64,000 nt of DNA, taken from positions 1 through 64,000 of the forward strand of contig CAVUYQ010000021.1 of assembly GCA_963745765.1 (NCBI GenBank). The letters run 5' to 3'. The notes under the pieces were generated by a model, which did no database searches, was not told the DNA's origin, and worked only from the letters and a program-made list of their open reading frames with translations. Shown here one piece after another: positions 1 through 9,998 of the stretch. A program made the position numbers and the translations under genes. The DNA is from Ww85 sp963745765 (lineage in GTDB: Bacteria > Desulfobacterota > Desulfobulbia > Desulfobulbales > Desulfocapsaceae). Every line of letters starts with the position of its first letter. Within the stretch, counting starts at the first letter, position 1.

Positions 1-464
1 GTCGAGGCCGGTGAAGCCGGCGTGGAGGGCACCGGGGCGCGGGCCGGCGGCGGCCAGCAGGTCGGCCAGCCGGTAGCCGCCCCAGCGCGCCGTGCTCACC
101 GCTTCGGCGTCCCACGGCAGCTCGCCGGGATCGGCTTGACCCGCATCAGCTCGAGGCGCCGCTGGCCGGCGCAGGCCAGGGTGGAGACCACCTCGCTGCG
201 CTCGAAGCGCGCCGCCAGGTCGTCGAGCGACAGCTCCAGCGGTCGCTCCACCAGGCCGCCCACCCGCAGGCGGTAGGCGCTGCCGTCGATGCGCGGCACG
301 GCGGCGTGGTTGCGCACGAAGAAGAGGTCGTTGGGGGTGAGGAAGGTCGCCCGCTGCAGGTGCGGCGGCGGACCGCCGTTGTACGGCTCGCGGCTGCGCA
401 CCCGGACGTCCGGGCTCTTGACGACGGCGACCGTGCCGCGGCCCGCGGCACCATGCTCGCTCAT
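1..464 (-). CDS. Sulfite-oxidase-type molybdopterin oxidoreductase, N-terminal part
   Basis: Partial gene running off the left edge. The readable N-terminus has the family pattern: an FFVRNH motif, a segment of the type Y-x-L-x-V-x-G-L-V, then TLACAGQRR, which corresponds to the Cys that ligates molybdenum in the sulfite oxidase family. After residue ~117 the frame breaks near position 120; in the shifted frame the protein continues as PGELPWDAEAV and then a W-G-G-Y-R-L-A-D-L-L segment up to the window edge, as expected for this fold. It probably oxidises or reduces a small sulfur or nitrogen compound in the periplasm, but the substrate cannot be told. The frameshift is probably a sequence error, as in most genes of this segment. 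Confidence 0.75.
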
Positions 465-528
465 GGGGAGGATCCTCGCTGGGTTACCGGGATGCCGGGT
501 TGCTGGGGGTACGGTTGCCGGGCGGGCG

Positions 529-1119
529 TCAACCGCGGTAGCCGAGGCTCTCCGTCCGGCGCTGGAAGCGGCCGTCGGGCAGCGGCTCGAACACCGAGCA
601 GTGGTCCATCTCGCCGCCGTAGACGTGCACCGTCACCGACACCTGGTCGTCCAGGGCGTTGCCCAGGCTGTGGTACTCGAAGGGCGGGATGAGAGCGCCG
701 GACGAGCCGACTCCGGACACCGAGTGCCCCTGCTCGACGAAGCGGCAGCGGCCGTCCGCGGTCTCCTCCACCAGGTCGAGCTGGGTGACCTCCATCATCC
801 CTTCGACGACGCCTTCGACGCACCAGATGCCGGCGTGGTCGTGCACCGGCGTCGCCTGGCCGGGCCCCCAGGTCATCACCACCACGCAGAAGCCCTGCGC
901 GTCGTCGTGGTGGAGCAGGCGGCGGGCGTAGGTATCGGCGAGGGGCTCGAAGAAGTGGCGGCCGAGGTCGAGGCCGCCGCCGCTCAGCACCTGGGTCAGG
1001 TGGCTCTGCACCCGCCGGGTGATCGCCCGCGGTTCGCCCAGCCGCACCGCTGCGCGGAGCCGTTCCACCAGCTCTCCCGGAGAGGTGGGGGCGAGGGTCC
1101 GGGAATCGAGGGCGGTCAT
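529..1119 (-). CDS. Cysteine dioxygenase-type cupin protein
   Basis: About 196 residues from the ATG at 1119. An upstream in-frame extension to 1194 exists but reads as low-complexity GC-rich noise and overlaps the start of the divergent photolyase. The cupin core is clear: TPVHDHAGIWC followed by an E-G-V-V-E-G stretch supplies the His-x-His and later ligands for non-haem iron, and a second His lies in EYHSLGN. Members of this family oxidise cysteine or related thiols (for example 3-mercaptopropionate) to sulfinates with O2. The gene is intact, unlike most of its neighbours. An aerobic enzyme here contrasts with the anaerobic gene content after 13 kb. Confidence 0.8.
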   Translation of the reverse strand: MTALDSRTLAPTSPGELVERLRAAVRLGEPRAITRRVQSHLTQVLSGGGLDLGRHFFEPLADTYARRLLHHDDAQGFCVVVMTWGPGQATPVHDHAGIWCVEGVVEGMMEVTQLDLVEETADGRCRFVEQGHSVSGVGSSGALIPPFEYHSLGNALDDQVSVTVHVYGGEMDHCSVFEPLPDGRFQRRTESLGYRG

Positions 1120-1162
1120 CGGCGGCAGGATACCACCCCGTCTGCCGGGATAGCATCGGCTC

Positions 1163-2591
1163 ATGGCGACCCGCATCATCCACGAGAGCCGCATCCGGGT
1201 GCTCGACGATCGGCCGGCGGCGGCCGGCGACTACGTCCTGTACTGGATGCAGCAGAGCCAGCGGGCGGAGGACAACCACGCGCTGGAGTACGCGGTGCAG
1301 CGGGCCAACGCGCTGCGCCTGCCGCTGGTGGTCGGCTTCGGGCTGATGGACGGCTACCCGGAGGCCAACCTGCGCCACTACCGCTTCATGCTGGAAGGGC
1401 TGCGGGAGGTCGGCGAGTCGCTGGCCCGCCGCGACGTCCGCTTCGTGCTGCGCCGTGGCGAGCCGTGCGCGGTCGCCCTGGAGCTCGCCGCCGACGCCGC
1501 CCTGGTGATCTGCGACCGCGGCTACCTGCGCCACCAGAAGGCGTGGCGGCGGCGGCTGGTGGCCGAGGCGGGCCGGCGGGTGGTGCAGGTGGAGAGCGAC
1601 GTGGTGGTGCCGGTGGACGTCGTCTCCGACAAGCGCGAGTGGGCGGCGCGCACCCTGCGCCCGCGCCTGCACCGCCAGCTCGCCCCGTTCATGGTGGGCC
1701 TCGCCACCACGCCGATCGACCGCGGCTCGCTGCACCTCGGCCTGCCGGGGCTCGATCTCGCGGCCGACGACGCCGGGGGTCTCGACGCCGTCCTCGACTC
1801 CCTCGACCTCGACCGCAGCGTGCCGCCGGCGCCGCTGTTCACCGGCGGCACGCGGGTGGCCAAGCGGCTCGTCGTCGACTTCCTCGACCGCCACATGGCC
1901 GGTTACGACGAGCTGCGCAACCAGCCGCAGACCGACGCCGTCTCGCACATGAGCAAGTACCTCCACTTCGGCCAGATCTCGCCGCTGTGGCTGGCGCTCC
2001 ACGTCGACGGCGACGAAGAGAAGCCGCGCGCGGACCGCGACAGCTACCTCGAGGAGCTGCTGGTGCGCCGCGAGCTGTCGATGAACTTCGTCGAGCACGC
2101 GGAGGACGACTACGACCGCTACGACACCCTGCCGGACTGGGCGCGCCGGACGCTGGAGGAGCACGCCGGCGACGAGCGCGAGCACGTCTACAGCGACGAC
2201 GAGCTGATCGCCGCCGAGACGCACGACCCGTACTGGAACGCGGCGATGCGCGAGATGGTGCACACCGGCTACATGCACAACTACATGCGGATGTACTGGG
2301 GCAAGAAGATCCTCGAGTGGACCGAGGACCCGGAGCAGGCCTTCGATCGCGCCCTGCGGCTTCAACAACCGCTACTTCATCGACGGCCGCGACGCCAACA
2401 GCTACGCCGGCGTCGCCTGGTGCTTCGGCCTCCACGACCGCGCCTGGACCGAGCGCCCGATCTTCGGCAAGGTCCGCTACATGTCGAAGGCCGGCCTCGA
2501 ACGCAAGTGCGACCCGGACGCCTACATCGACAAGGTGGAGCACCTGGTGGCCGAGGCGACGGACGGCGGGTTCGGCCGAGGGGGAGGGTAG
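1163..2591 (+). CDS. phr: Class II CPD photolyase, one frameshift
   Basis: Light-driven repair of cyclobutane pyrimidine dimers using FADH-. The N-terminus (VLYWMQQSQRAEDNHALEYA) is diagnostic of class II photolyases, and the C-terminal FAD-binding part contains Y-L-H-F-G-Q-I-S, R-R-E-L-S-M-N-F, and YMHNYMRMYWGKKILEW. Around 2355-2360 one base is missing: the proper continuation FNNRYFIDGRDANSYAG with W-C-F-G-L-H-D-R-A-W and a GKVRYMS motif lies in the next frame and ends at TAG 2589-2591. With the shift repaired the product is about 475 residues, a normal length. The gene is divergent from the cupin gene. Confidence 0.9.
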
Positions 2592-2624
2592 GCAGACGAC
2601 CGGGGTGTTGAGGTGCCGACCCCC

Positions 2625-3615
2625 CTACACCAGGTACGCCAGCGCGAAGCCGATCTGGGCGGCCATCATCATCAGGTACATGTGGCGCCAGGAGGGGTGG
2701 TTCTCGGTGCGAGGTCAGGGAGTCCGGGTCGCGCAGCAACAGGTAGACGGTGTAGATGCCCCACAGCGTCAGCGACGACGCCGAGGAGCGGTCAGCAGCG
2801 TCGGGTTGCCGGTGAGGATCGGGTGCTCCGGGTTCTGCGGGTCGGGCACGAGGGCGCCGAGCGGCATCAGCAGCCAGGGGAAGACGAAGAACGGGCGAGA
2901 TGATCCACGCCGCCTTGCGCACGCCGTGGAGGATCGGCAGCGTCTTGCAGCCGCCCGCCCGGTCGCCGTCGATGTCGGCGAAGTCCTTGGTCGAGGCGGC
3001 GCCGATCAGGAAGAGCACGAAGATCGCCCCGATGGACCAGGGCTCGACGTGCCAGACGTGGGCCACCATCGCCCAGCCGGCGACTTTGAGCAGCATGCCG
3101 CGGGGGATGGCGATGGTCAGGTTGGCCAGCATGCCCTTGGTCTTGGTGCGCCCCAGCGCCGGCGCCGAGTAGACGAAGGTGAAGACCATGCCGGCGAGAT
3201 AGATGAAGAAGGTCTCGTGGAAGCGCGAGCGGCGCCGTCAGCTTCTCGCCGAGCGCGTGTACGGGAAAGACCACCACCAGCCAGGTGGGCACCAGCGCCA
3301 GCGCGTAGAAGAGCCAGGTGAAGCCCCACGCCTCGCGCACCGACAGGGCGCCGGTGACCAGCGGCCGGCTCGGCTTGTTGAGGCGGTCGATCTCCAGGTC
3401 GTAGATCTGGTTGATGGCGTTCGACGCCGCGTTCAGGAAGCTGGCGCAGAGCGACCCGAGGCGACGGTGAAGAGCACCGAGAGGGTGAGCCGGGCCGGAT
3501 CCGGATTGTGGACCGAGCCGAAGGCGCAGACGGCCCCCGAGATGATGCCCAGCAGCGGCGGCAGCAGGGTGAACGGCCGGGCGAGTTGGACGTAGAGGCG
3601 CAGCTTCGAGATCAC
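2625..3615 (-). CDS. UbiA-family prenyltransferase (several frameshifts)
   Basis: Integral membrane enzyme that transfers a polyprenyl chain. The first Asp-rich motif is complete: N-A-I-N-Q-I-Y-D-L-E-I-D followed by RLNKPSRPLVTG; the second appears as KDFADIDGDRAGGCKTLP. The spacing resembles digeranylgeranylglyceryl-phosphate synthase/chlorophyll-synthase-like UbiA proteins. The protein starts at a GTG (3615) behind GAGGGA and ends with HPSWRHMY and a hydrophobic tail at TAG 2625-2627. Its reading frame has to be pieced together from at least four segments, with shifts near 2700-2810, 2890, 3220 and 3455. Directly downstream of the kinase/DUF92 fusion gene, so the two probably act on the same prenyl substrate. 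The acceptor is unknown. Confidence 0.8.
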
Positions 3616-3638
3616 GGGGTCCCTCGGGCTCGGTGGAG

Positions 3639-5002
3639 CTAGAGAGCGAGCGGCGCATCGCCGCCGCCGCCAGGGCCCCCACCAGGGTGTTCAGGAAGTT
3701 GATCGCTTCGTTGTCGAGGAGGCCCGTGGTCCTCGAGGGTGGCGCCGAACAGGCTCTCGAGGGTCGTGCCGATGAACGCCGCCGCCACCACCACCCAGAT
3801 GCCGAGCCCAGGGGAAGAGCCCGACCCCGGCGCCCACTGCAGCCACCACGATCGAAGCGAGGACCCCGGCCAGCGTGCCCTCCACCGACACCGCGCCTTC
3901 GGTGCCCGGCGGCACCGGCTTGAAGGTGGTGATCAGGAAGGTGCGCCTGCCCAGGAGCTGCCCGATCTCGGAGCCCGCGGTGTCGGCGGCAGCGGTGGCG
4001 AAAGCGGCGGCGAAGGCGAGGGCGAAGAGCGTCCGGGTAGGGCGTGGTGGCGGCAAAGACCGCGCGCCAGGCGATGGCACCGCCGGCGTTGGCGAAGGCG
4101 TGCTCGGCCCCCCGCCGGCCGCCCTCCTCCTGGGCCAGGTTCGTCGCCTGCCTTGCTGCGGTAGCCGATCTTGGTCAGCGGCGCTGCCGAGGACGAAGAA
4201 GGCGAGCAGCAGCAGGAAGCCCGGCCAGCCGAGGAAGGCCCAGATCGGCGGTCCCGACCAGCAAGCCGCCGACGAAGCCCCGGAGACGTCACCGAGCCGG
4301 CGCCGCGAAGGCGACGGCGGCCAGCCCCAGGTTGACCGCCAGGCCGACGCCGAGGCCGCCTGCACGAAGCCGCTCGTCGGCGAGGAGCGGCCCAGCCGCC
4401 CGGCCCAGGAGCAGGCCGAAGAGCACCAGCGAGCCGCACCAGGGGCACGCCGAGGTTGTCGTCGAGCCCCTGCGGCATGCGACTCCAGAAGCGCCGCGAG
4501 ACAGCGCGGTCACGGCGCCGGCCACCGCGAAGGCGAAGACCGAGCGCGTACTCGCTGGCGTAGCGGGGCGCCGTCCACTGCAGCAACGCCCCCGCCGCCG
4601 GCGCTGCCGAAGACGAAGTAGGCGAGGTTCCGGCCCAGCTCTTGCCCGGGTTCCAGGGCAGCTTGCCGCGCCCGAGGCCATGCCGACGATCGCGGCCATG
4701 CCGTCGCCGAAGGCGAGGATGCCCCAGATCGCCGCCGCGACCTCCAGGCGGGTCGATAGAAGAGGATCAGCAGCAGCACCGCCATCGGGTAGAGCACGAT
4801 GCCGAGCGAGCCGCCTCGCGCTGCCTCGCCGTCGCGCCACAGCGCCGGCCGCCGAAGCGCGGCAGGACGAAGCAGGTTGAAGACGATCGCCGCCGACGGC
4901 GCACAGCGGCGCCCCACGACGGCCCCAGCGGGCGCAGGGCGAAGGCGATCGCCCCGACCCCCATGTGGACCAGCTTGCGGGCCAGCTCGCCGCGGCGTCA
5001 GG
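3639..5002 (-). CDS. Phytol-kinase-like / DUF92 fusion membrane protein (many frameshifts)
   Basis: Two known membrane families in one polypeptide, reconstructed across frames. The N-terminal half has ELARKLVHMGVGAIAF and AIWGILAFGDGMAAIVGM, typical of the phytol/dolichol kinase (VTE5-like) family. The C-terminal half has VSGASSAA, FLLLLAFFVLGSA, FATAAADTAGSEIGQL and VSVEGTLAGVLASIVVA, which is DUF92 (TMEM19/VTE6-like, a family that includes phytyl-phosphate kinase). Together such domains would phosphorylate a prenyl alcohol twice. The exact start is uncertain: the conserved kinase N-terminus begins right after the stop of the upstream gene at 4998-5000. The stop is the TAG at 3639-3641, reached after a frameshift. 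Frameshifts occur every 100-200 bases. Confidence 0.65.
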
Positions 5003-6035
5003 GCGCGGCGGCGCGGTGAGGGTGCGCAGCTCCAGCTCGAGGTCGGTCGTCCCGAGCCCCGCGGCCAGGCGACGGCGCGGTCGGTAGCCACGAGCTCCGC
5101 GGTCGAGGCCGGCGCGGCGCGACGAATCGAGCGCCCAGTCGTGGCGGTAGATCTCCACCAGGTCGGGGGTGAGCTTCGGAGTGCGCCGCTGGACCGCCGC
5201 GCCCAGCCCTTCATCGACCGCGCCGGCGACCTTGCGCCACGCGGTCGGGCATGCGGAGCGTCGGCACCCGGATGCCGGCCAACTCGCCGACCAGGCGGTA
5301 GAACTCGTCCTGGGTGACGTTCTCGCCGCCCCAGCACGTAGCGTCGGCCGCCGGCGGAGCGCGGTCGAGGGCGCCGCGACGGGGCGTCCCCTCGGCCACG
5401 TCGTCGACGAAGACGTAGTTCCAGCGCCGCTCGGGCCTTGCCCAGCAGTGCCGGCAGGCGGCGTGGACCAGGTCGAGAACGTGGCGCACCAGGATGTTGC
5501 CTTCGGTGAGCTCGCCGGGGCCGTAGATCACGCCCGGATAGACCACGGTCAGCGGCGCGCCTCGCGATCGCCCGCCGAGCGCGGCGGTCGGCCTGCGTCT
5601 TGGTGCGCTCGTAGTGGTTGATCCAGCCGCGGTCGTCGGCCGGCGGAGGACTCGTCGTGGGCGCCGCCGGGGGCGCCTCGGTCGGCCCCAGGGCCATGAA
5701 GCTCGAGACGTAGAGGAGCCGTTCGACCCTCGCGTCCTCGGCGGCGCGCCAGGACGTTTTCGAGGCCCTGGAGGTTGACCCGGTCGAACGCGCCCGCCGG
5801 CGCGGGGATCTTGACCAGCGCCGCGGCGTGGAGGACGGCGTCGCGGCCGTCGGGCGCGCTCGCAGGCTGGCCGCGGTCGGTGACGTCGCCTGGGGCGAAG
5901 GCGAGTCGCCGCTCGGGAAAACCCGCCCGCGACGAGGTGGGGCGCACCAGCACGGTGACAGGTCGTGATCGTCCCGCCAGCCGCGCCACCACCCGCGGCC
6001 GAGAAAGCCGGTGCCCCGGTGACCAGGATCTTCAT
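4998..6035 (-). CDS. NAD-dependent epimerase / dihydroflavonol-reductase-like SDR (frameshifted)
   Basis: Extended short-chain dehydrogenase starting MKILVTGA at ATG 6035. Pieced together over several frames it shows the dinucleotide-binding glycine motif, VSSFMALGPTE, the active-site N-H-Y-E-R-T-K (YxxxK), VVYPGVIYGPGELTEGN, WNYVFVDDVAEG and a tail with EIYRHDWALDSSRA. The tail motif is characteristic of HpnA/dihydroflavonol-4-reductase-like proteins often found with isoprenoid-lipid genes. The start overlaps the stop of the preceding gene by ATGA, so they are translated together. It lies just upstream of the kinase/UbiA pair. The substrate is not known. Confidence 0.7.
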
Positions 6036-6963
6036 GCTCGCCACTCCTCCCGTCCGCGCCTCGTCCCAGAGCTCGCGATCGCCTGCTCGAGACGCCAGCT
6101 CTCGCTCCAGCCGAGGGCGCGCAGGCGGCTGGCGTCGCCCACAGCAGCGGAAGATCCACCGGCCGCAGACGGTCCGGGTCGACCGCTCCTCGCGAGGTCG
6201 ATGCCGGAGACGCGATCAGACGTGTCGAGGGCTCGGCGATCGAACGCGCCGTCGCCGCTCGCGAGGTTGTAGACCGTCCCCGGCTCGCCCGCGCTGCGCC
6301 AGGAGCGAAGGCCGTGCGCGGCGTCGCGACGTGGACGAAGTCCCGGCGCGCCGCGAGATTGCCGACCGCGAGCACCGGCTCGGCCGGCGCCCCGCGCGAT
6401 CGCGGCGAGCTGGAGGGCGAACGACGGCAGGGCGAAGCTGCGTCGCCTGCCCCGGCGCCGATCAGGTTGAAGCGAGCGCACCACCACCGCGCCGCCGCGG
6501 CGGCGCCATGCCGCTCGGCCGCCGCCTTGGTGAGCGCATAGGGCGAGCGCGGCGCCGAGCGGCCGCGTCCTCGTGGATGGGTTGCTCGTCCTCCGGCACC
6601 GTGCCGTAGACCTCGGCGCTCGAGGCGAGCAAGACCCGCCGCGCGCCGGCGCGCCGCCGCGGCGAGCAGGTTCTCGGTGCCGAGGACGTTGACCCGGAAG
6701 TAGTCGGCGATGTGCTTCCAGGAATCGCCGACGTGGGACAGCGCCGGCCAGATGGACGACCACCTCGGGCTGCGAGCGTCGACCACGGCGCGTCGAGCGC
6801 CGCGCGGTCGCGCAGGTATCGACCTGGGCAGCAGGGCAGCCTGTCCGGCAAGCGCCGGGCGCTCAGCCGAGCAGGTGCCGCCACTCGTGGCCGTCGGCCG
6901 CCAGCGCCGCGAGCCAGGTGGCGGCCGACGAAGCCCGTAGGCGCCGGTGACGAGGACGCGCAC
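6032..6963 (-). CDS. NAD-dependent nucleotide-sugar epimerase/dehydratase (frameshifted)
   Basis: Second extended SDR of the cluster, starting at GTG 6963 with V-R-V-L-V-T-G-A-Y-G. Fragments in alternating frames read RVNVLGTENLLAAA, SPYALTKAAAERHG (with the YxxxK pair), RFNLIGAG, RDFVHVA and GTVYNLASGDG, the usual order for UDP-glucose-4-epimerase/GDP-4-keto-sugar reductase-type enzymes. At least six one-base shifts are needed. It follows the GMD-like gene by 7 nt and overlaps the next gene by 4 nt, so the four SDR genes are one operon. It may reduce or epimerise the 4-keto sugar made by the GMD-like enzyme; this is inference from position. Confidence 0.65.
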
Positions 6964-6970
6964 GGGGCGC

Positions 6971-7962
6971 TCAGTCGCCGCCGACCGGCTGCGCCGCGGC
7001 CGGCGAGGCGGGCCCGCCAGTAGTCGAGCGTGTCGGCGAGCGTCTGCTCGAGCGGAATCCGCGGCTCCCAGCCGGTCTCCGCGCGGAACTTCGAGCTGTC
7101 GCCGATCAGGATCTCGACGTCCGACGGCCGCAGGCGTGCCGGGTCGGTCTCGATCCGTGACCTCGACGTCGGCGAGGGCGAGCAGCTGGTCGAGCATCTC
7201 GCGGATGCGGATGCCCGTTGCCGGTGGCGATGTTGTAGACCTCGCCCGGCCTCGCCTTCGTCACCGCCAGCCAGTAGGCGCGCACCATGTCGCGCACGTC
7301 GGTGAAGTCGCGCATCGCGTCGAGGTTGCCGACCCGGATCACCGGCTCCTGCAGGCCCGGCCTCGATCGACGCGATCTGCTTGGCGAAGTTCGAGATCAC
7401 GAAGACCTCGCCGCGCCGCGGCCCCTCGTGGTTGAAGCCGCGGGTGCGGATCGCCCTCAGGCCGTAGCTCTGGAAGTACTGGTAGCCCAGAAGTCCTGCG
7501 CCACCTTGGACACCGCGTAGGGCGAGAGCGGGCGCAGCGGGTTGGTCTCCTGGATCGGCGTCTCGTCCGGGATGCACCAGGCCGTACTCCTCGCTCGAGC
7601 AGGCGATCTGGACCACCGGGTCGAGGCCGAGCGGAGCGGATCGCCTCGAAGAGGTTGGTCTGGCCGGTGACGTTGGTGGCAGCGTCTCCGCCGGGGCGCG
7701 CCACGAGGCCGGCACGAAGCTCTGGGCCGCGAGGTGGAAGATCGCGTCGGGGCGCGACTTCTCGAGCAGCGCGTGGAGCGACGAGTGGTCGCGCAGCTCG
7801 GCCTCGACCAGCTCGATCCTGCCGCTCGAGGTGCTCGATGTTCTCGCGCCGGCTGCGCCAGCGGTAGGTGCCGAAGACCTCCACCTCGGGATGCTCGGCG
7901 AGCAGGTAGTCCGCCAGGTGGGAGCCGGCGAATCCGGTGATGCCGGTGATCAGGACCCTCAT
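6971..7962 (-). CDS. gmd: GDP-mannose 4,6-dehydratase-like protein (frameshifted)
   Basis: Starts MRVLITGITGFAGSHLADYL at ATG 7962 with GGAGGAAGC just before it. Further motifs in order: GTYRWRSRRENIEHL, ATNVTGQTNLFEA, VQIACSSEEYG (catalytic Ser-Ser-Glu-x-Tyr region), a split SPYAVSK site, GLRAIRTRGFNHEGP, RDFTDVRDMVRAY and PSDVEILIGDSSKF. The RTRGFNH and LRPSDVEIL segments are characteristic of GMD-type dehydratases, which make GDP-4-keto-6-deoxymannose. At least five frameshifts interrupt it; the stop TGA lies at 6971-6973. It belongs to the nucleotide-sugar operon between rmlD and the epimerase. Confidence 0.75.
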
Positions 7963-8837
7963 TGCTTCCTCCGTGAGGTGGCGGCCGTCGGCGCGGCGCG
8001 CCAGATACTCGCGAGGCCCAGCCTCCAGGGCTCCACGCGACGGCCGAAGAGGCTCTCGAAGCGCTCGACGTCGAGCACCGAGTAGGCCGGGCGCGGCGCG
8101 GGGCGGGGAAACTCGTCGCTGGTCACCGGCATCACCTCGACCCGGCGATCCCACAGCAGTCGGGCGATCTCGCGCGGCGAAGTCGAACCAGGAGACCGGC
8201 TCGCGGTTGCGGTAGTGGACGATGCCGCGCGACGCCGCGAGGCACCGGCGCAGCTCCCACAGCGCGCCGGGCGAGGAACGGCGCGTAGGTGGGCGCCGAT
8301 CTGGTCGTCCACCACCCGAGCGGCGTTCGGCCGCGTCCATCAGGCGCGAGCATGGTGGCGACGAAGTTGGCGCCGCCGGGGCCGAAGAGCCAGCTCGTGC
8401 GCACCACCAGCGCGTCGTCGGGCTCGAGCGCCCGGTGCTCGCCGTCGAGCTTGGAGGCGCCGTAGACGGAGAGCGGCGCGGTCTCGGCGTCCTCGCGTAG
8501 GGCTCGCGGCCGCGCCGCGAAGACGTAGTCGGTCGACAGATGGACCAGGCGCGCGCCGACCCGCGGGCGGCGGCCGGCGACGATGCCGCACCGCCTCGCC
8601 GTTGACCGCGAAGGCGGGTCGCGCTCGGCTCTCGCAGTCGTCGACGCGCGGTGAAGGCGGCGCAGTTGAACATCACGCGCGGCCGGAAGCTCGCCGCCCA
8701 GTAGCGCGACGCGGTCGCGGTCGGTGACGTCGGCCTGGAGGTGCGACAGGGCGAGCGCCGCGGCGCCGCGCCGGCGCCCCTCCGCCACCATCGCCCGGCC
8801 CGAGCATGCCGGTGCCGCCGAAGATCAGCGCTCGCAT
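7959..8837 (-). CDS. rmlD: dTDP-4-dehydrorhamnose reductase (frameshifted)
   Basis: Start M-R-A-L-I-F-G-G-T-G-M-L-G-R at ATG 8837, the short N-terminal Rossmann motif of RmlD. Later pieces are ADVTDRDRVALL, NCAAFT, VHLSTDYVF (catalytic STDYVF), PLSVYGASKLDGE (YGxxKxxGE), VVRTSWLFGPGGANF and GIVHYRN, all in RmlD order. It performs the last step of dTDP-L-rhamnose synthesis with NAD(P)H. The stop TGA overlaps the ATG of the GMD-like gene. It sits 18 nt after rmlA. Multiple one-base shifts make the open frame appear fused to the next gene, which is an artefact. Confidence 0.75.
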
Positions 8838-8855
8838 CGCGCCCTCCGCGCGGCA

Positions 8856-9927
8856 TCAGGTGATCCCCACCTCGGAGTTGTCGCCGACCAGGAAGCGGTA
8901 GGCGCTGCGGCTTGGAGTCGGTGCTTGATGATCGTCGCGTTGCGGCCGATCAGCGAGCCGTCGATGCGCAGCGGCACGTCGCGCACCTCGCTGCCGGCGA
9001 GGACGATCGAGTTCTCGATCTCGCAGCCGGCCAGCGTGCAGCCGTCGCCGATCGAGGTGTACGGGCCGACGAAGGCGTTCTCGATCACCGCGCCGTCGCC
9101 GATCACCACCGGGCCGCGGATCAGCGAGTCGGCGGATCACCACGCCCTCGCCGAGCTCGACGCGGCCCTCGATCACGCCCCCCTCGCCGACCGCGCCGCG
9201 GCGCGGCGCGGTGAGCTGCTCGAGGACGATGCGGTTGGCCTCCAGCATGTCGTCGAGCTTGCCGGTGTCCTTCCACCAGCCGCGCACGATGTGGGGATGG
9301 ACGTCGAGGCCGCGGTCGATCAGGTCCTGGATGGCGTCGGTGATCTCGAGCTCGCCGCGCGCCGACGGCTCGATGCGGTCGACCGACTCGTGGATCGAGG
9401 CGTCGAACATGTAGACGCCGACCAGGGCCAGGTTGCTGCGCGGCTCCTTCGGCTTCTCCACCAGGCGCTCGACCTTGCCGTCGGCGTTGAGCTCGGCGAC
9501 GCCGAACTGCTGCGGGTTGCGGCACCTCGGCGAGCAGGATCTCGGCGTTGCAGCCGAGCTCGCGGAACTCGTCGACCAGGGCGGTGATGCCGCCGGCGAT
9601 CAGGTTGTCGCCGAGGTACATGACGAACGGGTCGTCGGCGAGGAAGTCGCTCGCCACCAGCACCGCGTGGGCGAGGCCGAGCGGCTCCGGCTGGTCGATG
9701 TAGGTGATGCGGGCGCCGAAGCGCTCGCCGTCGCCCACCGCGGCGCGGATCTCGTCGCCGGTCTCGCCGACGATGATGCCGATCTCGGTGATGCCGGCGG
9801 CGACGATCGACTCGATGCCGAAGAACAGGACCGGCTTGTTGGCCACCGGCACGAGCTGCTTGGCGGAGGTGTAGGTCAACGGACGCAGCCGCGTGCCCTT
9901 GCCGCCGGAGAGGATCAATCCCTTCAT
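8856..9927 (-). CDS. rmlA: Glucose-1-phosphate thymidylyltransferase, long form (frameshifted)
   Basis: Starts at ATG 9927 with MKGLILSGGKGTRLRPLTYT, the nucleotidyltransferase signature, then KPVLFFGIESI, VMYLGDNLIAGG and, after a shift near 9520, EKPKEPRSNLALVGVYMFD and RGWWKDTGKLDDMLEAN. The C-terminus has left-handed beta-helix-like repeats (VIGDGAVIENAFVGPYTSIGDG). That domain marks the long RmlA2-type enzyme of about 355 residues found in archaea and actinobacteria rather than the short RmlA of enterobacteria. Frameshifts lie near 9520, 9135 and 8910. It makes dTDP-glucose and heads the nucleotide-sugar operon, 71 nt after lptD. Confidence 0.85.
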
Positions 9928-9998
9928 GGTTCCCTCGATACGGTGGGACGCGGCGCCGCCCCACCGGGCCGCTCCGCCGCCGCCGGGCGCCGTGACGG

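Noticed and set aside
289..3321. A 1010-codon open frame on the plus strand
   Set aside because: It runs antisense to the cupin gene, out of frame over the photolyase and antisense to UbiA; the translation is Arg/Ala/Pro-rich noise from GC-rich DNA.
7339..8856. A fused RmlD-GMD protein suggested by one long frame
   Set aside because: Start and stop codons of both genes are visible (ATGA overlap at 7959-7962); frameshifts create the apparent fusion.
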